The notes under the pieces were generated by a model. The model was given only the letters and a program-made list of their open reading frames with translations, searched no databases and was not told the origin of the DNA. 64,000 nucleotides of DNA from Echinarachnius parma. Taxonomy: Eukaryota; Echinodermata; Echinoidea; Clypeasteroida; Echinarachniidae. Positions 46,061-57,340 of the stretch are shown piece by piece (the stretch's first letter is position 1; every line of letters begins with the position of its first letter). The DNA is taken from assembly GCA_037951105.1 (NCBI GenBank), contig JBAMJV010003142.1, positions 50,184 through 114,183 on the forward strand, given 5' to 3'. Made by a program: the position numbers and the translations under genes.

Positions 46061-46069
46061 CAACAATGA

Positions 46070-47525
46070 GAGAATGGAATCCCCACACCTGGAGATTAAT
46101 TACCCTTCATTTGTGTTGAACCAGGGATCTACCTCAATGGGTGAACTATGGACTCTAAAAGGGTCTTTGGAGGAACCAATCCCTTGTTTTCTTGAAATTT
46201 TTGAATACTTCTTTTTGGTCTGGTAATGGTATATATTATAAATGATTGCATTTTGTATTTTGTCCTTCGTTAGATGCTTGGGTGGATATCTGAGTGTGGT
46301 TAACCACAGGCTTCCCATCATATCAGTTCCCTATCATACAAAGCATCATGCGCAACCAAGGTGAAAATTAAAGGCCCTTTTCAACAAAATTCAAGAAAAT
46401 TTTACATTAGAACTTACAAGTGCACACTGACTACCCTATGCCTAGATTAATAAAGTGCAACAGAAAATAAAGCTGTTGTTTTTTAATCTCTGAGTTCTAA
46501 AGAATTAGTGGATTAATATTCATTCATCAATAAATTCAATTTGTTTTTAAGAATCAATATGAAGTAATACTACACAAATCATGGTGTGCTAGGATAAGAT
46601 ACAGAGAGACTTTAACTTTGTAGCCCAAAACAATTTTTCTATAATTAATGATGGGATAATAGGGTTTGAAACAACTCAAGTATTCAGAAACCGCAATTTG
46701 TACCCTATAGATACATCTCTAGATACATCATTCATCAAACACTGACATGATGGAACAAAGCAAGTTAAAGCAGGAGGTGCTATCATTACTGTTCAAATTA
46801 AACATTCATAAATAGATTCGTGAAAAATATCAAAGATTATCCAACTGCACGACTGAAACCCAGATGATGAAACGGTTCCATTCACGCAATTTCTTTTAAA
46901 TACAAATACAATAATAGTTTAATTCACACGATCTCTTTCAATAGTATGGTTCACACAATCTCTTTCAATAGTTTCATTCACACAATCTTTTCAAGCGCCG
47001 TTGTGGTGAGGATCTAAAACAATATCGTATTTGTTTTGGGTGTAGAAGGCGGCTCCGGGGGACAACTAGACAAGAGTGCTCAGCCACTTGCATGAGTGGC
47101 AGCTCCGTGCTTGTATAGTGGGGTACGCTTTGTATGCCCGAGAGAGGAGCTCTGGTCCAATGCCTACCAAGGATGCAACGTTCGGCAGTCGCCATTGAAG
47201 TTTATTCGCAGAAGTAATTATCTAGCAATCGCATCACAATAATAGCATGCGCTGTGCCGTCAGAAGCGAGTAGAAAACCACAAATTAATTATTTGCATGT
47301 ATATTGTCTAACTTCCCATCCCCCAACAAATATGCTACACTAACCCTTACGGTAATTACTCTAACCCAAGAATAGTGCAAAAGTCCCCGACAAAGACACT
47401 GATAGTTTTGATCCCTAAACATGATTTGCATTCTGTACAGAATAGGGGAAAAGTTGAGTAAATAATATTTTATATTAAAATGACCCAAAATGACCCAAGA
47501 AACAAGAATCAAACTTACACATCTG
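46070..47525. other. Large intron, part; nothing recognised
   Basis: Three short CACACxATCTCTTTCAATAG repeats at 46925-46990; a GC-richer stretch at 47040-47200 has no recognisable exon. Confidence 0.4.
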
Positions 47526-47530
47526 ACATC

Positions 47531-47682
47531 TGGGCACCATAGCAGAACGAGTTACAATTAATTGTAAAGTCAGAAAATATGCACATTTGAACCAATCAGA
47601 ATTGCGCATTTAATCACATGCCCTAACTTGCAATTAAGTGTAATTAAACAATCAATTGCAACTCTTTCTGCAACAGGGCCCT
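47531..47682. mobile_element. GGGCCCTGTTGCAGAAAGAG MITE (copy 2)
   Basis: Right end CAACTCTTTCTGCAACAGGG is good; left end GGGCACCATAGCAGAACGAG is diverged. Confidence 0.7.
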
Positions 47683-47814
47683 GTACTGGTGATACAATTC
47701 TGTTTTGGGTTAGTTTAAACAGAAGAAAAAATAAATAAAATGGCTTTTTCATAAATCAAACAGGAATCACATTGTCACTACATTCAGTCAGATGGATGCC
47801 CTTTTAAGATTTCT

Positions 47815-48090
47815 TTATTAGTGGAAAACAGAATTCTTGTACCTCCTTTGCTAAAATCCCTGGGAGTAAGGATAAACTATTGTCCAGTTGTTGTAAGAAG
47901 ACCCTAACATTTCCATAAAGTGACTCTTATTCACTTGACGTCTTCTTTAAGTGAAAACAGAATTCTTGTACCTCTTTTGCTAAGATCCCTGGGAGTAAGG
48001 ATAAATTATCATGTTTTTTATTGTTCTGTTGTTGTAAGAAGACCCTAACATTTCCCTAAAATGACTCTTATTCAGTTAGAAGTCTTCATA
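47815..48090. repeat. Two-copy duplication, about 130 bp
   Basis: AAAACAGAATTCTTGTACCT, CCCTGGGAGTAAGGATAAA and GAAGACCCTAACATTTCC occur twice. Confidence 0.9.
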
Positions 48091-48404
48091 AGTGACATAT
48101 GTTGTGTATAGACAGGGTAAAGTATATACGTAAATACAAGTGAAAACTTATGTGAATGCCTCAATCAAATAAAGGCCCAATTCATCTACAACCATGGCAG
48201 AAAGACCCTTTCTTTGCTGTATTGGACTGCAGACTGTTCTTTTAGTTTTCATGCAGAGCCAAAGAATAGTTTGGGAAAAGTTTTAGAAAACATCAAGAAA
48301 ACCATAACATAACAATCATCTTAATTATAAACAGCATACTAAATGAACACTGTCATAACGAGGTACAAATTTTAGATTTTCTCTTTTCTTTTATTCTTTA
48401 GCAT

Positions 48405-48600
48405 CGATCATCATCAATCTTTAATCATCACCACCACTACCACCCTCCTCCTTCTCCTCATCCTCCTCATCAACATCATCATTATCATCATCGCCATTGT
48501 CACCGTCACTGCCATCAACAACATCATCATCACCATCAACATCCCAATCACCATCACCACCACCACCACCACCATCATCATCCTCATCATCATTCCTATA
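48405..48600. repeat. CAT/CAC-rich microsatellite
   Basis: Degenerate ATC/ACC/TCC trinucleotides close to the donor of exon 48636-48885; pseudo-frames here are low complexity. Confidence 0.9.
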
Positions 48601-48635
48601 CATACATTTTTTTTAAAATGAATAATCGAACTTAC

Positions 48636-48885
48636 ATTTTTTCCTCCTTCCGCAATAGTGCTGTTTAGTTGCATTGGTTAGTTGCTGATGTCTGCGCGGC
48701 TTTGGGCTCTCTTCTCTGGTCCTGTTCGGGGCAAACTTGATCACCGACGACGACGACGACGATGCATTCAGTGACCGTCTGTATATTGCATGTGGGACCG
48801 AGGGAGATGTGTGGCTGGCTGGTACTAGGTGCTGTGGTAGGGGTTGTATCATGAAGTCTTGGTCTTTCGTTCGTATTAATCCATG
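48636..48885 (-). CDS. ADAMTS16/18: ADAMTS exon: end of prodomain
   Basis: First exon I can place. It runs from a CAG acceptor (phase 0) to an AAAAAAT/GTAAG donor (phase 1), 250 nt. It starts HGLIRTKDQDFMIQPLPQHL, which resembles the prodomain segment of vertebrate ADAMTS16/18, and ends HYCGRRKK, the cysteine-switch-like motif of this subfamily in which the cysteine is thought to hold the protease latent by binding the active-site zinc. A serine run (NASSSSSS) comes from a CGTCGT-type repeat. The exon lies 25 kb from the next one. More upstream prodomain exons and the signal peptide must exist but were not found. Confidence 0.9.
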
Positions 48886-48942
48886 CTGCAATTGGAGAAA
48901 CAAGCAAACGATACAGAAAATGTTACAGAATCAAATATATAA

Positions 48943-48983
48943 CCTCTGTATGTTGCATGTTGGACTAAAGGGAATTTGTGACA
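48943..48983 (-). pseudogene. Weak partial duplicate of the prodomain exon
   Basis: About 40 nt (CTGTATGTTGCATGTTGGAC and following) resembling 48778-48815 inside the prodomain exon, offset about 166 bp. Similarity is around three quarters by eye, so this is the least certain of the exon copies. Confidence 0.4.
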
Positions 48984-49382
48984 AAATGGTAGAAAGGGCC
49001 CTGTAACATAGTCATAGAGTCAATCAGAGTTAATTATTACAATAACACAAATAGTTTTATAATTAATTGAAGCATGCTTAAAATGTAGCACCAAAACATT
49101 TATTGAATTATATTTTTTGTCTACATTTCATACAAAGCAGACAATCATATTTTTCCAAATGTGTGAATGTTTCTGTGTGAGGTTTGTAAAGGAAAGTGGT
49201 TTTGACAAGTCAGGAAATTCTTAATCATTCTCTTGGGGCTGCACGAGTCAACTAATCTCACCGAGGAGAAAACATGATTTTTCCTGAACGTTTACTTGTA
49301 ATATGTTTTTAATTTCTTACCGTCTATAATGCATGCGAAGGTGGGTGTTCGTTCACTCTGATCATGTTGCAAGTCATTGGCC

Positions 49383-49383
49383 C

Positions 49384-49418
<35 letters not shown>

Positions 49419-49810
49419 TCTTGTAAGGACCTTCAATCGGGGATATGGTTTTTTCAATGTTATAAACACCTTCAAACAGGGATATGCCCGTTTGTTTAAT
49501 GTTTGGCTTGTCCCCGTTTTGCTGGTGTGTAAACATGGCAATATTCCCAATTGGGGGGTTTAAAAATACACACACATTCACTTGCATACACAAAAACACA
49601 TTTATACACCTGCTATGTAAAAAAAACATGCAAAACGGGCATATAAGGGATATCCTTAAAAAATCATAATAACATACAGTACAGCCCTTAAGACGACCCC
49701 TGAAGCACTATACCCCCCTGTTCGGAAACCGGGGATATGCCCGGTTTCCGAAATATCCCCGTTTGCCTGTGTTTAAACTTGTGTGTATCCCCGGTTGAAG
49801 GTTCTTACAA

Positions 49811-49855
<45 letters not shown>
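49383..49855. mobile_element. Foldback element bounded by AC microsatellites
   Basis: (AC)n at 49389-49416 and 49813-49850. Just inside are TTCTTGTAAGGACCTTCAAT and its inverted relative GGTTGAAGGTTCTTACAAAC, with further GGGGATATGCCCG blocks between. Confidence 0.65.
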
Positions 49856-49857
<2 letters not shown>

Positions 49858-49999
49858 TTAATGTATAGGCTATGACTCTATGATGTATGTTTGCATTTTG
49901 CACTGTATAAAGCACTGAATGACTACATGTACATGTAAACATGTTTCTCTACACAATGTTTCACCATAAAACATTCATATGCTGAAATTTCCTTGAGTA

Positions 50000-50385
50000 C
50001 ATCCTCTCTAGTCATACGTACACCGTTTGAAATTAATACAATACATTCTAGGCACATGTGAAAGGGGGTTCAGTCATTTGACTCAGGTGTTGCAACACCT
50101 TTCAGCAGTCTGTTCAACAGGAAGTTTTCCCATTTCTCGCTGCCCATATTATATAGGCATCAGCTCAGGCAAAGCTTGAGAGCAGTTGACAGCTAGGTCA
50201 TACATACATCATTTGAAATCGATACTTTACATTCTAGGCAAGTGTGAAAGGGGGTTTCACTCATTCACACTCAGGTGTGGCCACACACCTTTCAGCGGTC
50301 TGTAACAGGAAGTTTTGCCCCGTTTCTCTCTGCCCAGATAGGAATCAGCTCAGGCAAAGCATGTGAGCAGCTGACAGGTACAGTA
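50000..50385. repeat. Two-copy duplication, about 190 bp
   Basis: CxTTTGAAATxxATACxxTA, GTGAAAGGGGGTTxCA, CACCTTTCAGCxGTCTG and ATCAGCTCAGGCAAAGC in both units. Confidence 0.9.
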
Positions 50386-50520
50386 AATATTGAGTCATGT
50401 GCTGCCCGAAAATAAACGCTCACAAGGTACCTAGATAGTATCTACTTTCGACATTAGCCCAATTGCCCAGGGCAAGTAAAAATCGCTATTGGGCAAGTGA
50501 AATGTCATAAATTGTCTGGT

Positions 50521-50934
50521 CCCAGGTAGCAAACAAACGTTGGTCCATCGTTGGACCAACGCTGGCCATTTTTTTTCACAACGTTGCTCCAACGTTGACT
50601 AGCAACGTTGGACCATCGATGCTTGCGTACGCCCAAGCGACGATGCTACAACGTGTTGGACCAACGTTGGTATCCAACCAGATTTCAACTTCCAAGGAGT
50701 TGCGAGAATCCAACGTTGGACCAACGTTGGTATCCAACCAGATTTCAACTTCCAAGGAGTTGCGAGAATCCAACGTTAATCCAACGTTGGACCAACGTTG
50801 GTATCCAACCAGATTTCAACTTCCTAGCAGTTGCGAAAATCCAACGTTAATCCAACGTTGGACCAACGTTGGTTTCCAACTTCCAACGAGTTTCGAGATT
50901 CCAACGTTGGTCCAACGTTGGCTTGCTACCTGGG
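50521..50934. mobile_element. CCCAGGTAGCAA-ended element with CAACGTTGG minisatellite
   Basis: Ends CCCAGGTAGCAA and TTGCTACCTGGG. The inside is built from CAACGTTGGACCAACGTTGG and a roughly 62-bp unit (ATCCAACCAGATTTCAACTT, CCAAGGAGTTGCGAGAATCC) in 3-4 copies. It interrupts a GGGCAAGTAA-type repeat (50450-50520 and 50940-51120). Confidence 0.8.
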
Positions 50935-51140
50935 GTTTGCTTTCCCGATCGGGCAACTAAATATGAGAAGTAAAAAAACTATGAGAGAACAATGTAATTT
51001 CTTACATCTAAATTTCATCAAGAAGTAAGAGGGCAAATAAATCTTAAATTGGGGCAAGTAAACCTTAGCAAATTTATGATTGTACTTGCCCGAAAGGGCC
51101 AGTAGAGAAAACAGTTAGTGTGGAGGCTTGAAACTGTAAT

Positions 51141-51290
51141 ATAGACTTTTCTTTTACAACAGTTAAGTGCTTTCACAACTTCTACAATCAAAGGGTGGTC
51201 AACACATGGAACAAACTCCCACAAAGTGTAGTCCAAGCCCCCTTACTCATTAGTTTTAAGAAACAGTTTATATCAAACTTGAGTTTTTAA
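51141..51290 (+). mobile_element. LINE reverse-transcriptase ORF, 3' end fragment
   Basis: The plus strand reads FHNFYNQRVVNTWNKLPQSV then VQAPLLISFKKQFISNLSF and a stop. The RVVNxWNxLPxxVV...SFKxxF pattern is the usual C-terminus of non-LTR retrotransposon ORF2 proteins (CR1/L2/Jockey-like). Only this tail is present; the RT core is absent, so it is a dead 5'-truncated copy. Confidence 0.75.
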
Positions 51291-51742
51291 AATGGGCTCA
51301 AAAGGGGCCCCTAAACCTTGCCATGCCAAACTGTATACTCTCTCGATGAAGATGGTGAGGTGTGGCCTTCAAGGTATGTTTATAGGGCATTATATATCAA
51401 TCTATTGTTTTTGAAAGATCATTCAAACTTAAATATGAATTTGTTGCTATTCTGGGGCTATTCTTTACACAAACAAAATCAAATTTTCTCTTCCTCTCAC
51501 ATTCCTAGTTTGACCCTTTCCAGTTCAGTGTGGCATTTATAACTCAATGTGATGCATTTAAAATAATTTAAACAAATTTAATTTATGAGAACAGACAAGC
51601 TATGTAACATTGTCTTTGAAGGGAGGGCTACAGCCTACAGTGTGTATGTCTATTGTCTGGGCATGACAGGCTGTATTTGTTATTCTAGCAATCACGGTAC
51701 ATAAACCACATAAACTTTCCACCAAGGTTTGTTATTAAAGCA

Positions 51743-52012
51743 CTTGTCACATATACCCAGATAGTGTTAACGGTTGCTGGACAAAGAGCCACATTTTCAA
51801 TCCGTACGTCTCCGTTCGTATGCGTTTCTTGTCCGTTTCTTGTTCGGTGAATGCATTCCTTGTCAGGCGATGTACGTTGTTCTATATACGGCAGAATGTT
51901 TTGTGCATGCAGCAATGGAGACGACTTTCTCCACTGGATAATTTAATTCAGCAAATTTTCTTTCCATCGGGCATCCGTTTACGATATCCAGTAATACGTG
52001 ACAACTCCCTTT
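51743..52012. mobile_element. GTCACACATCACCGGA-type MITE (copy 2, diverged)
   Basis: Left CTTGTCACATATACCCAG, right TATCCAGTAATACGTGACAA. The interior has TTCTTGTCCGTTTCTTG and GGGCATCCGTTTACG shared with 30417-30662. Confidence 0.55.
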
Positions 52013-52208
52013 ATCAGTGTGTGAGGGGTTGTTTAGATTCTGTTTGATTCATGTCAAGAATTCATGTTGTACTCAAAGGTCATCAAGTAGCAACTAGCCC
52101 TCAATATGTATCTATCCACTGGTATGCTCTGTATACATAGGATCGAGGCCAGGCAATCCATGCACTATCAAGACTAGCCCAAGCAGCTTCCAACATATTA
52201 AAGTCACC

Positions 52209-52594
52209 TTAAAGGGATCTAGTAACTTTGTTGACATGTGCAAAAAGTGATGAAGGGTTGATGCAAATTGATGTATATTGTTGTTATCGCATATGTCCAC
52301 AGGGTATTGTGTGAAAATTTCAAGTCAAATGGACATTGCATGGCCAAGTAATGAGTGAAAATGCAAAGTGATATTCACTAACTCACTGCACTCACTTTGT
52401 ACACGGTTTCAAAACTCTGGGGGTTTTTCTTATCTGAATACTTCGATCGTACATATCTTTGTAACGAAAGGGAAATTTGAAAAACCGAAACCCCCTGATT
52501 TTATTGTTAATACGAATACAACAAGGTATGAGGGAACCGCTAGAATTAAAATTTTATTTTGAGGATTTGGACAATGTTACTAAGTCCCTTTAAC
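52209..52594. mobile_element. TTAAAGGGATCTAGTAAC element (full-length copy)
   Basis: Left TTAAAGGGATCTAGTAACTT, right GGACAATGTTACTAAGTCCC plus TTTAA. About 386 bp, non-coding. Confidence 0.75.
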
Positions 52595-53539
52595 ATATTG
52601 CCTTCAGGAGACCTGGTGGGTCCTGTCGTAACTCTATGGGGATTATTAAATCTAGCAGGGAGCAGATTTTGATAATGAAACAAATTAAATTTACTGATTA
52701 ATTTCTTTTGACATTTGATGGAATAAATTCAGACATGATGTTTAGTTCCGCTGCCATGGTAAATGGTAAAGACATCTTGTTATCCATTAGAAAAGACATT
52801 TATTTTGTTTGTGCCTAAGTTATATTATAAGAGAGAGGGGTCCTGCATATCTGGTTAAATAGTTCACTACATATTGACATTTGTAAGAGTGGAACCAGCT
52901 ACCTGTCTGAACAAGATCAGCTCCTACAATCAATCACTTTAGGAGCGCGCTGGTCGACTGATATGACGCTAAGCCAAAACTAAGAAACAAAGATGTTTGT
53001 TTTACTTGCACTTTTGCACTTTTCATGATCAACTTTTCAAGAGTATAGTTTCCTGGTTCTCTCCTGGAGTTTTACATGCTGCACTTCAGCACCATACAAC
53101 AATACTCTACTCAGAGGACTGTACTGAACTTGGAAGAAGAAGCAGAAGAAGAAGAAGAGCAATTTTAAAGGCACGCCACTTAATCAGTCATAACATCCCA
53201 TAGTTGTTGTGAGAGAGAGAGAGAAGAAACTAGGTTGAGTCACAGTGACAACAACTGTTGACCCGAGGCTGAAAGACAGACACCAGCCATTTGGTGCAGT
53301 CCAGTGACCTGCCCTGGCTTGACCCGACCAGGTCAAACCCCAGCTGACCCACACACTGGCCCCCTTGGACTGGTCAGTCTCTCATCATGTGTCCACATGT
53401 TGGGTAGTAATCAGGGTCGAGCCACTAGTGGGTCAAATAGCTCCTGATAGTCATTTATGGATCAGCCACTGACAAAAGGAGTTTGCAAAATAGAAGCTGC
53501 ACTGCAAGATCCTCTAGTTTTTACTATCTCTATTGAATT

Positions 53540-54400
53540 TGAAGCACTAAATATATATACATCTGTAAACCTAAAATATGTCTATTAAAGTATTCAACAT
53601 ACCTCTTTATAGTTAAAATACGTCTATTGGAGTATTAAATAAGAGTCAATAGAGGGCCTAATTTTGTATCCTAGCAGAATCTTCTTCACAGGCTAAATGA
53701 TGATAGTACATAGAGCACAAGATAATATGTAAGTATAAGAAGTAATAAATATATACATCTTTATACCTTAAAAATGTCTATTGAAGTATTACAGACTAGC
53801 CTAGATACCAATGTTCCACAGACCACCATCTACGACACCACTCATGACCATCTTTAAATAAATTTGGCAAACTTTACATTATGCCCCTTGGTTCCTGAAG
53901 ATGTCATGATTGACCCCCTGTGTCTCTTCTTGGTGTGCAGTAATGTGAGGGTACCATGTATGCTGGGCGCCCTGGCCCAGTTACGTTGCCACACACTCGC
54001 ACATCAAGCAACTACAAGTAGATGTGTAGCTTGCGTGTACGTGTCCCCACATCCCGGTCTTGGTCCCCAAAGCAAAGGCGGTCCATTTCATCCGTGCCGC
54101 CAAGAGTGTTAAGCGTAAATTCCCATTCATTAACGTCATTGCCCCGCTCTTAACATCTGACAGATTTACTTATAATGGGATTCCAAATGAGATTTGATTT
54201 GAATTTTTGTCTGGGGATTGCGGTTTAATCTAATTGTGGTCCAGTAACCCAAGTGAGCGACAGACTGGAGGGTCTCTAGAATATGGGTCTATATATTTTG
54301 TTATTTCTTGGTCTCCAAATATGGGTCTATATTTTTTATTATTTCTTGGTCTCCAAATATGGGTCCATATTTTGTTATTTATTTCCTGAGAGGTTGTAAT
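53540..54400. repeat. Local duplications and an unassigned GC-richer block
   Basis: 53540-53800: two diverged units with TACATCTxTAxACCT and TGTCTATTxAAGTATT. 54280-54380: three units of about 45 bp with CCAAATATGGGTCTATATTT. Between them 53864-54112 is GC-richer with an 82-codon open frame that I do not recognise. Confidence 0.5.
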
Positions 54401-55135
54401 CATAGATTGTAGGTTACTCGTAACAGGTGGATCGAGGGGTGCTACGTACTTAACATTGACCCTCTTCTAGCTAGGTACACATCCTCCGCATCTGCATTAA
54501 AGGGAACCATTAACACCCAAAAATAATCATCTTTTAAAATGAAAGGTAATAGTTTTGGTAGTCCAGTCCACCAACAAGTTCAGAAAAAAGGGTTTTCAGA
54601 CAAATTATATCATTGAACAACTCATCACCTTACTAAAGTACCTGTATTCATGGGTCTAAAGAAGAATACTTTCTATTGTCTAGGACGTATGCATCGTCCA
54701 TGTTTCTATTGTCTCCAAACGTATGGGTGTATGGAATTGGCGCACTCGCAGACGTTTGGCACGTACGAAACCATGAGGCCCTGAAATATTTCTGTAATTG
54801 TTGGTAATTAATTGCATTGTTTATGAATCACACAACTCTTTGCAAAGTGTTGGATACATATTTCATTTCATATCAACAATGGTACCAATACATAAAGTCT
54901 GTGTTGTTCTTAGGGTGGCGGTCCCCTTTAAGAATAGGTGGCTACTGTTGCAGATGGAGTGTATAACCCTGCTCCGTGTCAATAACAACCTGAAAATGGT
55001 TCCAGTCACTTGCAATTTCGTGTTGAAATACAGATGTTTCACACTCCTACTATGAAGTTAGTATCTTTAAAATCTAGTTACTGAGCAACAGTTATATTAT
55101 ACCTTGTACTTGTAGATTATCTTGTTGTGGGCATA

Positions 55136-55373
55136 CAGGGTGGCCCAGAAATAACGGAACGGGGTGCTTGCTATAATGAAGACACATGATACCCGTCATA
55201 GCAACTAGTAACGTTCAATGCGTGCGCCATTGTTAGTACCCTTTCTTCTCTATACACAGCTGAACGCACACTCACAATGGCGCACGCGTTGATCGTTACT
55301 CGATGCAGTATGGCGGGCATCACGAGTCTTTAGTATGGCAAGTACCCCGTTCCGTTATTTGTGGGCCACCCTG
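55136..55373. mobile_element. Mariner-type MITE with TA target site
   Basis: Inverted ends CAGGGTGGCCCAGAAATAAC and GTTATTTGTGGGCCACCCTG, both flanked by TA. The 238-bp interior is itself partly palindromic (AATGGCGCACGCG blocks). CAGGGTG ends and a TA duplication are typical of Tc1/mariner elements; no transposase remains. Confidence 0.85.
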
Positions 55374-56004
55374 TATAGTTATACGAAAACATGTTCGCCC
55401 CTCTGCAAAGTTTTGTTTTGATACCTATTAAAGGTTTTTGGCAGAGAAGTAACCAAAACATTCCTTAGAAATGAGAATTTGATTAATGTCCCATCTTTGT
55501 TATTAACACAGATCTTATTTTGATAATTATTATTATTAATTTGTTAGCTAGAAAGGGGGATTGAGGTTTGCCACTATCATATAGGATCGAACCAACAACA
55601 TAAATTACCTTGGTAACATTTATGTGCCAAATTATTTTGACGATCATTGAACTTGGGTAGTTTTGGAGGTATGTAGCCACGTAGATTGGCTAGTCTAGAC
55701 CTAGCGGAGATATAACGACATCAGATAGAGCTTGGCATACAACCAGCAGTGCCCTAAAGTGCATTTATAGATAAATTCATGATGATTTATTGCAGCCCAA
55801 ATCGTGTATTAACATACACAGTCCTGAAGTTGAATACTGTTGGGTAAATTAGTAGCCCCATAATTCAACGTCAAAGGCTCAATGTCAAAGAGAATCGGGT
55901 GAATGATAATAATGCTACAATTATCTTGCGTATGACTCACATTTATTCAAATAATTTTATTTATTTTTTTGGTAATGAATGCCTTGACTTACAGCTATCA
56001 TTTC

Positions 56005-56270
56005 ATCAGGTGAGAGTGAGAAGGGCGTTAAGTCAATTTTTTGCTAAATTGTGTAATGCACTGTAGGCTACCATCTTGCAGGTAAAAGCCTCCTCTACGC
56101 GTTGCTGAATTTTTCAGATAATGATTATGTCTCCTTTTGGAAATTATGTGAATAAAGTAAACAAATATAGTCGCAATTGGTTTCTACATGGCTTTCAAAC
56201 TTTAAACATGATTATTTATTTAAAAGTGCAAAGCGTGACTTAACGCCTTTCTCTTTCTCAACCAACGATT
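56005..56270. mobile_element. GGTGAGAGTGAGAAGGGCGT-ended element
   Basis: Left CAGGTGAGAGTGAGAAGGGC, right GCCTTTCTCTTTCTCAACCA inverted, 266 bp. Same family as 12661-13262. Confidence 0.7.
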
Positions 56271-56559
56271 TTTTGTAGGCGGGGTATAAATCAAGTTGAT
56301 TTCCATAGCAAGACGCACAATGGAGTAACTGGTGCTTCGGGCCAGGTATTGGGTCTACAGCATTCAAGACTTCAGTTTTTATTACAGACATCCATCTTAG
56401 AATTACACATCTTTCATCTGAATTCTTATCTGTCAGGTTGTTCCCCCTTCAGACATGATCATTGAAATATTTTCAATGCAATAAAAATCTATCCTGTTGT
56501 GTGGTTTTATTGTGTGCCATGACATCATGAATGAGAATATCTTCATACAACATGCAGTG

Positions 56560-56659
56560 TTAACTGGTCCAAGACTACCGTATCTCATTTTGGAATAACA
56601 CACATTCTCCTTAGACCACAGCCCCCAGGTACTTTAGGGACAAGTCCTAAAAGGGTTAA
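56560..56659. mobile_element. TTAACCC mini-MITE, diverged copy
   Basis: Left TTAACTGGTCCAAGACTACC, right AGTCCTAAAAGGGTTAA. Confidence 0.45.
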
Positions 56660-56775
56660 GAGTGAGACTTTGGTTCCTACAGAAATTCATTATTTTTTTT
56701 AGAGAAATTATTAGATCTCATTACATACAAATCAGTATACTGTATGTATCGTAGGGTGACAGGGAAGTTCGGGAG

Positions 56776-56985
56776 GTTTATGTTCACTTGGTCTACAACT
56801 CATTTGGTCTACTACCTGATGCCTTGAACTTCAAGTTTTTCCCCAACTCCAATCACGATCCCTAACCCCAAACCTAACCCGGCCTAACCCTAATCCACAC
56901 CCCTAACCCTAATCATAATCATAAGCTCCCGAATGTATAATTTTCTAGTAGACCAAATGGCTGTAGACCAGTCGGCAAGTTACCG
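56776..56985. mobile_element. TTGGTCTACAACTCATTTGG element (copy 2)
   Basis: Same ends and CCTAACCC-type core as 38796-39010. Confidence 0.65.
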
Positions 56986-56999
56986 TTTGGGAGCCTTGT

Positions 57000-57340
57000 A
57001 GAAACCTAGTAATTATAGCTCTCTTTTCCATGCCTGTTCCATGCTTCTATTGGTAATACGTATTACAACAAGGGCCCCGTTGCAGAAAGAGATACAATCG
57101 ATTGTAAGTTACAAATTAATTGTAAGTCAGAAAATGTGCGCGTTTCAACCAATCAGATTTGTGGATTTCGAACACGTGATCTGACTTACAATTTTAAAAA
57201 AATTAAAATAAAAAAATTAAATTAATAGTAACTTCCAATCGATTGTATCTCTTTCTGCAACAGGGCCAAGGGTATGAGAGAACCATTGGAGTTCTAAGTA
57301 AGTTTTGTGGATTTTGACAATGTTACTAGATCCCTTTAAG
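57000..57340. mobile_element. TTAAAGGGATCTAGTAAC element split by another MITE
   Basis: CATGCTTCTATTGGTAATAC and ACAACAAG to the left; GGTATGAGAGAACC and AATGTTACTAGATCCCTTTA to the right of an inserted element at 57073-57267. Confidence 0.75.
57073..57267. mobile_element. GGGCCCCGTTGCAGAAAGAG MITE (copy 3, nested)
   Basis: Ends GGCCCCGTTGCAGAAAGAGA and TCTCTTTCTGCAACAGGGCC, flanked by AAG on both sides. It lies inside another repeat whose uninterrupted form (ACAACAAGGTATGAG near 52525) shows the empty site. Confidence 0.85.

Larger units (their letters stand above)
1161..48885 (-). other. ADAMTS16/18: ADAMTS16/18-like secreted metalloproteinase gene (partial, 16 exons)
   Basis: This entry is the gene span; the coding exons follow separately. 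Joining 16 exons by eye gives 895 codons with GT-AG borders and compatible phases at all 15 introns. The product has the order prodomain end (CGRRKK), basic cleavage site (RRRRRS), catalytic domain with HESGHSFGMVHD and the IMSPTL Met-turn region, disintegrin-like domain, TSP1, cysteine-rich domain, spacer, then TSP1 modules. That order and several motifs ([50 protein letters not shown]) are typical of ADAMTS16 and ADAMTS18. Known family members are secreted, furin-activated, zinc-dependent proteases acting on extracellular matrix; substrate is not deducible here. Signal peptide and early prodomain are missing on the right, terminal TSP1 and PLAC on the left. Whether it is the single pre-duplication orthologue of both vertebrate genes is inference. 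Confidence 0.95.

Noticed and set aside
46974..47195. 73-codon open frame in a GC-richer block
   Set aside because: The sequence is not recognisable on either strand and has no splice partners that fit the ADAMTS gene.
48405..48603. Acidic/Gly-rich frame next to the prodomain exon
   Set aside because: Produced by the CAT/CAC/TCC microsatellite beyond the GTAAG donor of the exon.
53864..54112. 82-codon cysteine-containing open frame (plus strand)
   Set aside because: It lies in a GC-richer patch, but I see no family, no splice context and no supporting exon; it may be chance.
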